Virus record (IMG/VR): IMGVR_UViG_3300021185_003222
Coordinates: 1 to 59,096 of that record
Source of the DNA: a virus
DNA: 59,096 nt
Strand: one strand, 5' to 3'
Shown here piece after piece: positions 18,531 through 27,724 of the stretch. The position numbers and the translations under genes were made by a program. Under the pieces are notes generated by a model. That model had not been told where the DNA came from, did not search any database, and saw nothing but the letters and a program-made list of their open reading frames with translations. How positions within the stretch are numbered: the stretch's first letter is position 1; every line of letters begins with the position of its first letter.

Positions 18531-21500
18531 TTAAGTAAATTTAATCCATGAAGACAATACTCTAGTTTTTGCTCCGTTTGATATAGCTCCTGTTTGATTA
18601 GGATCACAGTTACTCACTGTTATCATCACCCTGTAGGTAGCGTTTATTGATATTTTTTGATCTTGAGGCGCACCAGTATTAGCTATAAGACTCGCTAGTG
18701 TAGAAGCGTTTATCGTTATATAACTGTTTGGAGTATTATTATAAAACCTAAAAAAGTCAGAAGATGATCCAACAGCGCTGCTTAATATGTTTCCAGTAGC
18801 TGCATTGACAGGATATAAACTGTTAATATCTCCAGGTGTATTTTCACCATGTAATTGAACTTTCCAATATAGTTCAGCAGTATTATTCCCAGGTATAGAA
18901 CCAGTAGCTAAGCTAGAATCTCTAGCACCATTCCAAAAGTAGTTTGGCGATGATAGCAAGCTTCCATTCCCGTCTCCAGGTTCTTGATAAGCAGAGCTAG
19001 TATTAGTGCCATTATACCTCATCAATACGTAGTCATTGTTGTTATTTATTTTACCATAAATACCAGTACCGCCAGTGTAGTTAAAATTTATTGGATTACC
19101 ATTACTTCCAGAAGCACTTCCAGATGCGCCGTTGTTTGAATTGTTCCAAAGCCATATATTATTATTTCCAACACCTATTTCGTTAGGATTATTAAAATAA
19201 GGCTCTGTATTTCCTAACGGACCTGTGAAAGTTAAATCTCTTACTTCAGGTACGTCGCCTGAAACAGTGGCTTCTATGTTGAAAGTGTAAACGTCTTCAG
19301 CTTGTGAAGAGCTATTAAACACAAAATCTTCGTTTTTAGTTCTAACAATATAGATACCACTACCAGAGTCGTATATCTCAAATTTAGAAGTTATATCAAC
19401 TGGAGTTGATTGATTATCAAATACAGATGTTAATACAAGCGTGTGTGGATCTGTTATAACAATACCGGAAGGATTAACTAGTTGAAACGCGCGAGTGGCA
19501 TTACTACCTGTAACATCATTTTGAGTTTGTAAGTATGCTAAATCTTGACCTTGAGAAGTATCATTACCTTCGCTATCTTGAAAACCACCTGGTATTTCAA
19601 CCGCAACTATAGCAGCATTTAACTCTGATAGTAAACCAGCAGTTGATGTTTCATAAAATATCTCTAACTTGCTTTCAATTGGTTTAGTTTCATAAACTCC
19701 AAGAGTTTGAAACCTAGCATTTACATATCCACCAGCCGGATCACCACTGCTATCTTCATAGCCATCAGGGCCCATTCTAAACGAATTAGTAGAAGTTATA
19801 CTAGCAATTTGTAATGAGCTAGTACTAGTTAAAGGTATACCATCGTTATAAAAATCCCACATATCACTAGTATCTAGGTTGTAATCATTAAAAGCAGCTA
19901 TAGTAGATACAATGTCAGCTTTAAATGGTGATTCATCACCAGGAAAAGCTTGTAAATTTAACTTATAATTTTTTGGATTAACCCTTGGTAACAACTCCAC
20001 ATCACTTCCAGCAAACTTAGTATCTCTTGGACCTACGTTTATTAATGATCTAGGTATTTTATTTATATTGTCACCAGATAACTCTACTTGAGATTTATTT
20101 TCACTAGCTTGATAAATATATTCAATATCACTAGGAAGCTTAATTGTTTTAGGTGTTAAAGAGTTTACACCTGAAAAGAATACGTTATAATAGTCTTGTT
20201 CTTGTTGTTTAACTACAACCTTATAAGAATACCAACCCAGTGGATTAGTATATTCATCATATAGGTTTTCTTCTATTTTTTTATCTAAATATATTTTTAA
20301 TGAATCACCGAACCATAATTGCGTCGCGGTTGCTTGTTCAGATTGATACGGTTTGTAATGTGATGAAGCTCCAAAAGCAGATCCAGAGTCACTAGTAACT
20401 GTAGTATCATAACTTGATAATATTACTTCAGATTGTCTACCATATTTGTCTGCTAAAACAAAACCTACTTGGTAAGTTCTGTTTTGTTTGACAGAGTGCA
20501 TTGGGTACTCTCTAGATGACTCTCCTGTTTTAGACGTTTGGTTATATCCCATTTTTAAGCCAGAAGCTACCTTGTAATCTATAGATTTAGAATATGGAGC
20601 TCTATCTACATAATTACCTAAAACTACTCTATTACCAACAGAAGATAGTGTTAATGCTTTTATAGGTACTTTATCGTAAACTCTAACGTTTTCACTTTCA
20701 TCTAAAACCTTAAAAGGACTTTTACCTTGGTATTTATAGTCAAAAAAGCTATTAGAACTATTAAAATTATCATTTATTTCTTCATAAGTCAAGGTCTCAA
20801 CTACTTCTATGTTTGTTGCTTTATCTTCTTTTGCTATTATGTCAACTTCTTTTATATTATAATCACTTTGTAACTTACTAATAATAACAGGTAAAGGTAC
20901 AGTTAAAGTTATTTCCTCTATCATGTTATCAAAGAAATTTAAATGCCCTGAGTTTTTAACTTTAGCATCATCATAGTCTAAAAAATGACCAAACTGTTCA
21001 GGTATAAATGCTGCTTGAGTAAATGGAGCTATTAAAGAATACTCATTATCTTCAAACTTAAATCTATAAGAAAATCTTATAAATCTGTTTCTTAAAAAAT
21101 CTTTATCTCCAGCCCAAGAATTAGAATAATCAGGATTACCGTAGTGCAAATAAAACTTTATACCGCCATCTGCACCTGAACTTGGCTTTGGAGATACGGC
21201 ATCAAAAATTAACTGTAGGTCACTATCACTACCATTAAGTGTAAGTATTTTATAATCTGTATTTCCTGTAGTACCACTTGTTATTGATACTACAGTTATA
21301 CTATTATCTTTTGAAAGCTGTGGAATATCTTTAGAAGTTATGTACTTAGCAGCGTTAGGGCCTAAGTAATCTGGATTAAAAAGTTGTTTTGGTGTAGAAG
21401 CACTTGTATCTTTAAATCTTAAAGGAAGATTCATGTTACCACCACTTGGTGTGGTTAACAAGGTTCCACCATTGTCAGATATAGCAGTTATTGAATATGT

Positions 21501-22166
21501 TAAAAGTTTATTAGTTTTATTAACCATGCTCGTGCTAGGGTTGCTAGCATCTGATACGTTGAGCATTTTTAAAGGAGCATACGGATAATATTTAGCTAAA
21601 GAAATTTGATGTTCTTTAGTATAATTAATATCACCTTTTGTACTTATTTTTCTTGGTTGATTTCTATTATCAGTCCAAAATAATTGATCTTCAATAACAA
21701 CAGCTTCTATTCTATGTGTTTTTGAAAAATTTAAAAAGTTACCATGAGCTAAGTTTACACTTGTATTTGTTTTTAAATCTACTTTAAGTATTTGACAACT
21801 TCTTGAAGAAGCTGGAGCTGTTGGCACGCTGCGAAATAAAGTTCCTAAATCCTGAGTACCAAGAGCACTAGACCCAAACAATATAGTAGAGTCCATAAAG
21901 TTAGTTATAAAAACGTATAAAATGTCTTTTGCTTCGTCTTTGCAGTGGCCTATTACTTCATAACCATAATTGTATGTATCAACAGGTAGATTAAAGCTAA
22001 CAGTAAGGTTATTACCTTTTATATTTTCAAGAGCACCAACGTCGGATCCCTCTGATCTGCTTACTGATATATTAGTGGCGTTTCTATATTCATTAGGTGG
22101 TACTATTCTAGAGTCTGAATCTTTATTCATTTTAGACCCCATGAAAGTATTTTTAATTTCTGGCAT
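18531..22166 (-). CDS. tail nozzle/stabilisation protein, proximal part
   Basis: 1211 residues, almost entirely beta. The N-terminus NEYRNATNISVSRSEGSDVG followed by ALENIKGN is a hallmark of the large nozzle (stabilisation, muzzle) proteins of crAss-like and similar short-tailed phages, and is probably the start of a beta-propeller. The C-terminal third, with many Asn/Gly/Ser, looks like added beta-sandwich domains that could face outward. It lies two bases after the connector gene, in the virion operon order ring, ring, nozzle, internal proteins. Confidence 0.75.
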   Translation of the reverse strand: MPEIKNTFMGSKMNKDSDSRIVPPNEYRNATNISVSRSEGSDVGALENIKGNNLTVSFNLPVDTYNYGYEVIGHCKDEAKDILYVFITNFMDSTILFGSSALGTQDLGTLFRSVPTAPASSRSCQILKVDLKTNTSVNLAHGNFLNFSKTHRIEAVVIEDQLFWTDNRNQPRKISTKGDINYTKEHQISLAKYYPYAPLKMLNVSDASNPSTSMVNKTNKLLTYSITAISDNGGTLLTTPSGGNMNLPLRFKDTSASTPKQLFNPDYLGPNAAKYITSKDIPQLSKDNSITVVSITSGTTGNTDYKILTLNGSDSDLQLIFDAVSPKPSSGADGGIKFYLHYGNPDYSNSWAGDKDFLRNRFIRFSYRFKFEDNEYSLIAPFTQAAFIPEQFGHFLDYDDAKVKNSGHLNFFDNMIEEITLTVPLPVIISKLQSDYNIKEVDIIAKEDKATNIEVVETLTYEEINDNFNSSNSFFDYKYQGKSPFKVLDESENVRVYDKVPIKALTLSSVGNRVVLGNYVDRAPYSKSIDYKVASGLKMGYNQTSKTGESSREYPMHSVKQNRTYQVGFVLADKYGRQSEVILSSYDTTVTSDSGSAFGASSHYKPYQSEQATATQLWFGDSLKIYLDKKIEENLYDEYTNPLGWYSYKVVVKQQEQDYYNVFFSGVNSLTPKTIKLPSDIEYIYQASENKSQVELSGDNINKIPRSLINVGPRDTKFAGSDVELLPRVNPKNYKLNLQAFPGDESPFKADIVSTIAAFNDYNLDTSDMWDFYNDGIPLTSTSSLQIASITSTNSFRMGPDGYEDSSGDPAGGYVNARFQTLGVYETKPIESKLEIFYETSTAGLLSELNAAIVAVEIPGGFQDSEGNDTSQGQDLAYLQTQNDVTGSNATRAFQLVNPSGIVITDPHTLVLTSVFDNQSTPVDITSKFEIYDSGSGIYIVRTKNEDFVFNSSSQAEDVYTFNIEATVSGDVPEVRDLTFTGPLGNTEPYFNNPNEIGVGNNNIWLWNNSNNGASGSASGSNGNPINFNYTGGTGIYGKINNNNDYVLMRYNGTNTSSAYQEPGDGNGSLLSSPNYFWNGARDSSLATGSIPGNNTAELYWKVQLHGENTPGDINSLYPVNAATGNILSSAVGSSSDFFRFYNNTPNSYITINASTLASLIANTGAPQDQKISINATYRVMITVSNCDPNQTGAISNGAKTRVLSSWIKFT

Positions 22167-22168
22167 AC

Positions 22169-23374
22169 TTAATGTTTAATCCATTTAGACTTGTTTCTAA
22201 ATACTTGAGCTATTTCTTCTGTTTTAATATTGCTTAATCTTAATTTAGCATTTCTAAGAGAAGATCTTTTTTCTAACTTATATCTATTTATTACATATTC
22301 TGGAACTTGGGACCGAGTAGAAAGTATAGAGTATATAATATGCATGTACATCGCTTGCTCTGCTAGTTTAGGTACCATCATGTCTTCATCATAAGCTAAA
22401 CCATCAGATATATATTCAAACATTAAAAGCTTACCAGCTAGATCACTAGAAAGAGATATAGAACCTAGTCTTTCGTTTATAGTGTATTTACCGTTTATAT
22501 TAGCTTCCTCAGGGTTTAGTCCATATTTTTGACCCATTAAACCCTGTCTAGGTGTTATTCTATAATCAGAAGGAGCTAAAGAGTTGTTATTGCCTATACC
22601 TTTCCATCTTTGCTCTACTATTGAATCATCAGCTGCAGTATTGCTACCAAAAGAATCTTGTATATATTGACCAGCGCCATCTTGAAGTGATAGATCAGTA
22701 GGATTTGATGTTACTCTAGTTGGGTATATAATATGTTTTGCACCAACATCGTCAATCCACGAAAGTTTAACGTAGTTTACATAATCTTGAGGTAAAGCAA
22801 AGCTTAATGATAGCGGAGCATTTATTTCAAGTGATTTTATTACCTTTAAAGTATCATAACTAAACTCTTGCAAGCCTCTTTTAGCATGAAATATAATGTC
22901 TTGCTTCTTTACTTTTCTTATCAACTTGTCTTCACCAACATATCCTACTATAAAGTTGTTTATAATATCTTTTAATTTTATATAAGAGTAATTTCCGTAA
23001 TTATTATCAATAGCAAACTTTTTAAGTTGTATATAAAAGTTTCCATCATAGGTGCCATTAGTTGCGCTAGGAAGTACTTCAATTTCGCCTGTGTATTCAT
23101 TTGAAACTCTTATTAAGTCTTCGTCTATCGCTGTGTAATTTCCAGTTCCAATTGGTTCATAAAATATAGTAAAATTAGAAATAGATGATTTTTGAGTAAA
23201 TCTTTGGTTACCACCTGAAGTAATTATAGGTTCAGCAAAAGCACTTATAGGTTTAGTATCAAAACCCCAAACTCCACCATTTATAAAATAAGGATCACCA
23301 GCCGAGGTTGTTGCTCTATCTAGTATTTGTTGACCAGCGTAATATTGACCGTTGTTTTCTGTTATAAGTCCCAT
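22169..23374 (-). CDS. head-tail connector / ring (tail hub-type) protein
   Basis: 401 residues. The central part (LKDIINNFIVGYVGEDKL, then FHAKRGLQEFSYDTL, then LPQDYVNYVKLSWID) matches the pattern of the P22 gp4/T7 gp11-like adaptor family in crAss-like phages, where a helical bundle docks on the portal. The N-terminal 100 residues are extended and Gly/Asn-rich. The C-terminus is helical and basic. It lies between the shorter ring protein and the nozzle gene. Confidence 0.7.
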   Translation of the reverse strand: MGLITENNGQYYAGQQILDRATTSAGDPYFINGGVWGFDTKPISAFAEPIITSGGNQRFTQKSSISNFTIFYEPIGTGNYTAIDEDLIRVSNEYTGEIEVLPSATNGTYDGNFYIQLKKFAIDNNYGNYSYIKLKDIINNFIVGYVGEDKLIRKVKKQDIIFHAKRGLQEFSYDTLKVIKSLEINAPLSLSFALPQDYVNYVKLSWIDDVGAKHIIYPTRVTSNPTDLSLQDGAGQYIQDSFGSNTAADDSIVEQRWKGIGNNNSLAPSDYRITPRQGLMGQKYGLNPEEANINGKYTINERLGSISLSSDLAGKLLMFEYISDGLAYDEDMMVPKLAEQAMYMHIIYSILSTRSQVPEYVINRYKLEKRSSLRNAKLRLSNIKTEEIAQVFRNKSKWIKH

Positions 23375-23377
23375 TTA

Positions 23378-24151
23378 TTATTGTTTTTCGTTTGCTTCTT
23401 CTTGCTGTATTTCATTGTTAGCTACTTGAACTATTGAAGGATCTTTTATTACAACTCCAGCGTAAAGCAGTATATTTATTACAACTTCTATTTGTTCTGA
23501 GTTATGCAACTCAAAGTTAGTAGAATTTGTAGAGTCATAAACATAAGCGCCATTAGATAAAGTGGTAAAAGCCCAATTAACGTCAACAGGTTTCTTTACG
23601 TAAGTAACTCTAAGTAAGTTTATATTGTTTGGAAATGGAAGAATTTTATTGTCTTCATATAAGTATATAGGAGACTCAAAATCAGGAGATGTTAATGGAG
23701 ATTTATTTATGTTATAAAAATCTGTTCTTCCTACTCTCTGTAGTTCAGCAGCAGTTGTAGTCATTGGAAAGACTGGCGGTGGAACCTCACCTCTTGTAGG
23801 CTGTGAAGGAAATGTTGCCGAGTCAAAAGTTACAGTGTTTATTCTGTATAAATTAGCAGGGCAATCAAAAAATTTATAAAAAGGAGGATCTGCTGCCGCT
23901 GTTCCAGTTACAGATGCTTCAGTTTTAAATTCTGCTATTTTTTCGTCGATATTGGCAACTCTATCTGCGTAGTCAAACTCACTTTGAGGTATTCTAAGTT
24001 GTTGGTTTAGATCTTCAAAGTATCGTTCAAATATTTTTCTTTGGACTTGCGTTGCTGTTTTACTAAATTCTTGAGGTGTCATATAACCTCTTTGTTCTTT
24101 ATTTAGTATAAGCAAAACAGTTTGATATACATCATTTACGTTTATTGCCAT
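23378..24151 (-). CDS. ring/adaptor protein of the head-tail neck
   Basis: 257 residues. The N-terminus (VNDVYQTVLLILNKEQRGYM, then TPQEFSKTATQVQRKIFERY) is a very recognisable start of a conserved crAss-like structural protein placed between capsid and tail hub genes. The family forms a ring under the portal. The C-terminal ~40 residues are helical, ending in an acidic Gln-rich tail. A strong terminator lies directly upstream of this gene, so it probably needs its own promoter or read-through. Confidence 0.7.
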   Translation of the reverse strand: MAINVNDVYQTVLLILNKEQRGYMTPQEFSKTATQVQRKIFERYFEDLNQQLRIPQSEFDYADRVANIDEKIAEFKTEASVTGTAAADPPFYKFFDCPANLYRINTVTFDSATFPSQPTRGEVPPPVFPMTTTAAELQRVGRTDFYNINKSPLTSPDFESPIYLYEDNKILPFPNNINLLRVTYVKKPVDVNWAFTTLSNGAYVYDSTNSTNFELHNSEQIEVVINILLYAGVVIKDPSIVQVANNEIQQEEANEKQ

Positions 24152-24161
24152 TATAAATATT

Positions 24162-24194
24162 TTAAAAAAAAAGGGTAGAGTGAACTACCCTTTT
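24162..24194 (-). terminator. intrinsic terminator after the 267-aa gene
   Basis: On the - strand the stem AAGGGTAG/CTACCCTT (24171-24178 with 24185-24192), extended by A-T pairs, has a six-base loop and is followed by a run of nine T. It fills the 56-bp gap between two virion genes. Confidence 0.88.
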
Positions 24195-24207
24195 ATATAA
24201 TCACTTG

Positions 24208-25011
24208 TTATTTAAGTTTTTTCTGTATAGACTTATATACTTCTAAACCTTCATCAGTCTGAAACCAAGCAGCCATAGCTGAATATGGGTTCTCTTCAAA
24301 AGGCACTTGCATTAACTTTTTACTATTACTAGCCCAAGACCAAGTTCTTTGATCAGCACTTAATCTAATAACATTAAGTTCAGCAGCTTTTACAGCCACG
24401 TTTCTTAATTCAACTCTATCATCGTCTGCTAACTCTAAGAACAAACCAGGGTTTTGTCTTGCAAATAATAAAGCATCTCTTTTAACTTCTTTAGAACTCA
24501 TCTTAGACACTTTAGAACCAATCTCTACTCTTAATATAGCTTCTAATTGATCAATATCCATTTCTGTTGCTAAATTCATGGCCTGCATTTCAGCTTCAAG
24601 CCAAGATAGTTCATCTACAGCTTCTTTAGTTTTATCTTCTTCATAGTATGTTTGATCTCTATAAGGATGATATAAGCTAAGAAGTTTTTGTAAAACTGTT
24701 TGACTTTTAGGCACAGAAAGAACACCATCTACAAATTGAACATGTCCTAATGTAGCTGTTCCAGTTTGCTCATCTACAAAAGGTGAGTTTTGATTTGTAG
24801 CATATCTTAACTCTCTATTTTGTTTCTTTTCGTTATCCCAATACATTAAAGGATGTCTATTTGTATGTTTGCAACTAATAGTAAAGGTTAATGGCTTTTC
24901 TTCTCCTTGTAAAACGTATAGCCTATCTTTATACTCCCAGTTATCAACAGGAGCTTTTTTAATTTCTTTTGTAATTACTTTTTTAGTAATTTCTTTTTCT
25001 TTTGTTTCCAT
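24208..25011 (-). CDS. conserved structural-region protein of unknown function
   Basis: 267 residues. A Lys/Glu-rich N-terminal arm is followed by a motif region (LMYWDNEKKQNRELRYATNQ, then SPFVDEQTG, then LQKLLSLYHPYRDQ). I recall this region from marine phage proteins encoded right after the capsid gene. The second half is helical and acidic. Flanked by terminators on both sides, it may be made at a level different from the capsid. Role unknown; neck, decoration or head-completion are guesses. Confidence 0.55.
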   Translation of the reverse strand: METKEKEITKKVITKEIKKAPVDNWEYKDRLYVLQGEEKPLTFTISCKHTNRHPLMYWDNEKKQNRELRYATNQNSPFVDEQTGTATLGHVQFVDGVLSVPKSQTVLQKLLSLYHPYRDQTYYEEDKTKEAVDELSWLEAEMQAMNLATEMDIDQLEAILRVEIGSKVSKMSSKEVKRDALLFARQNPGLFLELADDDRVELRNVAVKAAELNVIRLSADQRTWSWASNSKKLMQVPFEENPYSAMAAWFQTDEGLEVYKSIQKKLK

Positions 25012-25037
25012 AGTATAATATAATATAATAATAAATA

Positions 25038-25061
25038 GCTAGAGCGCTTTCGCGCCCTAGC
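25038..25061 (-). terminator. intrinsic terminator after the major capsid gene
   Basis: The 24-bp hairpin has a stem of nine pairs plus one A-C mismatch, closed on the - strand by a GAAA tetraloop (GCGC-GAAA-GCGC). It is followed by TATTTATTATT. It is by far the most GC-rich spot in the surrounding 200 bases. It would cap the highly expressed capsid message. Confidence 0.85.
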
Positions 25062-25086
25062 ATAAATTTAGTTAAACCTAACTTCG

Positions 25087-26529
25087 TTAAGCGTCACCTG
25101 TTTTCTTAAATAATAAGAAATTGTTTGCAGCTTGCACACATAAACATCTCTCAGATAAGAAATGTACTTCCATAGCATCAAGATCAGAAGTATAAGCACC
25201 ACCGACAGAACCAGTGATCCATGTTTTATATCTTCTATCTTCAGTTTCAGAAGCTCTATATCTTACGTGTAAGAAAGGACGTCTAATGTTAGCACCTAGC
25301 ATTTGATCATATACTGAAGAAGTTCCAGCAGGTACCAATACACCTTCGATGTCATCAAATAATCCTCTTGTAGTTGGATCGTTTAAGTATTTCCAATCAG
25401 TTTTGTAGAAGTCATAAGAACCTCTTCTAAAACCTGAAAATCCTAAATTAAGAGCCATATCAGCATCATTGTCAAAAAGACCAAAAGCAGATCCAGCTCC
25501 ATTATTTCCACCATTTATTCCAGCTAGCATATCATCGAAATCTAAATTCATGTCTCTGTTTAAGAATAACATGTTTTCTTCGATAGCACCTTGCTTGTCT
25601 AGGTTTTTAAGGATATTGTCAAAATCTTGTAATCCAGTTCCAGCAGCGAAATCTTGGTATACATTACCTCTTGATTCGATAGCTTGAAATAAACCTTCAG
25701 TTCCTTCAAATCCAGCAGTAGTAACACCACTTTTTACACCTTCAACCATAGCCATTTCAAGATAGTCATCATATCTTAATCTAGTTTCTGATTCAGCTTT
25801 TAAATACCATAAGTATCCAGATGTTCCGTCTTCAGTAGCAACTTCAACCCACCCAATTTGAGAGGCGTCAGAACCGTTAACTTCGTATCTGTCTTTTATG
25901 ATAATTGGCTTGTTAGCAAAGGATTTAAACTTTGGCTGTAAAGCACCTTCCATACCTTCTGTTCCTTTAGCAAATTCAGAACCATAAACGAACATTTTTA
26001 CAGGATCGTCTAGATCGAATTTAGAAGCTAAGTTAGTGTGTCCATAAACAGAAACAGTTACAGTAGCATCATTTCCAGTAACAGAAATTGCTGTTGCTTT
26101 AACTTTTACTGTTTGAATACCAAGGTGACCAGTTTTAGTAGAAGTACCGCTTACTGCTAAAGTAGCGCCTTTTCTAATAGCACAAGTAATATCAGTTCCC
26201 ATATCTATTTCTAGAGTAGTAGCACTTTTTACTATAGCTAAGTCATAACCAATGTGTAGTCTTTCTTGTTCAGACCAAATTACTTGATCAGAAGTCATCG
26301 GCATTTCTGCACCTACCATTCTCAAGAAACCACCTAGTGTTCTGTTTCCGTATCTTTCTACTTCTGCTTCGTAAAGTTCAGGTAGAAATTGTTGTGTCCA
26401 ATCAGCAGAGCCATCATGAAAATTAAGATAATTTCCTTGAGTAACATTTTTACTTTCTGCTGGCATTGGGCTAATTGAATATTTCCCGACTTTATTTCCA
26501 TCAGGAGCAAATCCGTTTTCGATTGCCAT
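25087..26529 (-). CDS. major capsid protein (HK97 fold, crAss-like type)
   Basis: 480 residues, normal for crAss-like MCPs. Position between a charged probable scaffold and the neck genes, and the sequence near the C-terminus (LDAMEVHFLSERCLCVQAAN followed by NFLLFK), support the call. The N-terminal arm is extended, and residues 100-170 are Thr/Val-rich beta, as expected for an E-loop plus insertion domain. It forms the icosahedral shell. Terminator downstream, A/T-rich leader without SD upstream. Confidence 0.85.
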   Translation of the reverse strand: MAIENGFAPDGNKVGKYSISPMPAESKNVTQGNYLNFHDGSADWTQQFLPELYEAEVERYGNRTLGGFLRMVGAEMPMTSDQVIWSEQERLHIGYDLAIVKSATTLEIDMGTDITCAIRKGATLAVSGTSTKTGHLGIQTVKVKATAISVTGNDATVTVSVYGHTNLASKFDLDDPVKMFVYGSEFAKGTEGMEGALQPKFKSFANKPIIIKDRYEVNGSDASQIGWVEVATEDGTSGYLWYLKAESETRLRYDDYLEMAMVEGVKSGVTTAGFEGTEGLFQAIESRGNVYQDFAAGTGLQDFDNILKNLDKQGAIEENMLFLNRDMNLDFDDMLAGINGGNNGAGSAFGLFDNDADMALNLGFSGFRRGSYDFYKTDWKYLNDPTTRGLFDDIEGVLVPAGTSSVYDQMLGANIRRPFLHVRYRASETEDRRYKTWITGSVGGAYTSDLDAMEVHFLSERCLCVQAANNFLLFKKTGDA

Positions 26530-26555
26530 AATTATAAGTTTTAATTGTTATTTAT

Positions 26556-27698
26556 CTATTTTTTAATTTTCAATTTAGAACTATTTATTCCTGATATAGC
26601 TTTAACTTTCCATCCGTTTACAAATACCTCTCCGTTGGAAACTTTCCTTGGCTCGTCATTTACGTTATTAGACTTTGACATAATGTCTTTTGTTGCGTCA
26701 GCTTTTCCTTGTTCGTAAAAGTGACTTGCTATAGTATCAGCATTTCTAGCTGCAAAAAGTGCCTTATGATACTTTTTTAAATCTTTAATTTCGCCTTCTT
26801 CTATAAAATCATCTAAAAAATTATTTATATCAGACTGCTTGTTTAAAGTAGTATCAAGGTCGTTTACTCTATAATTATACCTTTTCTCTCCAACGTTAAA
26901 TTCAAAACCTTTGAATTCGTTATTAAAGAAACTATTGGTTCTATTATTAAAAGATTCACTCACCTCTTGAGCTTGAGCTAGATCCTCATTGTATCTATTG
27001 AAGAAGTCCATAGCTTTCTGTTGTTCATTAGAGGTATTAGGCTTATTTTTAATTTCAGCATAATACTTACTCTTCATGTCCTCTAGAAAATTACGAGCTT
27101 CGGCAATTTCTTCTTTATAAGCGAGTTTCTTTTTTCTTACATCTCGCTCTTCATCCACTTCTTCGTCATATGAGAAATTATCTTCCATTATGAAGTTTAT
27201 TTCATCTTGATTAAGATGTGGTTTAGTATTTTTATAATATTCTCTTAGCAGTGTGCTGTCATCTATGTTTGAATAATCAGCATTTATTCTAACGTAGTCT
27301 TCTACAGACCCTCCTGTTTCGTCCATAAAAGAAACTAATTTTTCTATATTTTCAGGTAGTTTTTTACCTAAAACCTTTTCATCTCTTTTAGCTTCCTTTA
27401 GTTCCTTCTGTACTTCGTTAACGTGTTTTTCTTCTTTCTGAACTGTTAGTTCTTCTAGCGGTGGTAGATCATTTTTAACTTCTACTTCCTTTGCTTCAGT
27501 TTCAACTTTAACTTCTTCTACAGGTGTTTCAGTTTTAACTTCTTCAGATTTGCTTAAATCTATTTTGTTTTCCACTGGTTTTTCTTCAGCTTTTTTTGAC
27601 ATATCAATTTTAGCTGTTTCATTAGTTTTTACTAATTTTTTAGGTTTCTTTTTTATTTTAAAGTCACCCTCCTGTTTTACTTCTTTTTCTTTAGACAT
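26556..27698 (-). CDS. probable scaffolding protein
   Basis: 380 residues between portal and capsid genes. The first ~110 residues are low-complexity Lys/Glu/Val (EVKVETEAKEVEVKND) and the remainder is mostly helical, acidic coiled coil. The C-terminus is a short basic tail (SSKLKIKK) of the kind that binds capsid subunits. No protease motif was seen. Assignment rests on position and composition. Confidence 0.6.
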   Translation of the reverse strand: MSKEKEVKQEGDFKIKKKPKKLVKTNETAKIDMSKKAEEKPVENKIDLSKSEEVKTETPVEEVKVETEAKEVEVKNDLPPLEELTVQKEEKHVNEVQKELKEAKRDEKVLGKKLPENIEKLVSFMDETGGSVEDYVRINADYSNIDDSTLLREYYKNTKPHLNQDEINFIMEDNFSYDEEVDEERDVRKKKLAYKEEIAEARNFLEDMKSKYYAEIKNKPNTSNEQQKAMDFFNRYNEDLAQAQEVSESFNNRTNSFFNNEFKGFEFNVGEKRYNYRVNDLDTTLNKQSDINNFLDDFIEEGEIKDLKKYHKALFAARNADTIASHFYEQGKADATKDIMSKSNNVNDEPRKVSNGEVFVNGWKVKAISGINSSKLKIKK

Positions 27699-27724
27699 AA
27701 TATAATATAATAGTTAATATAAAA

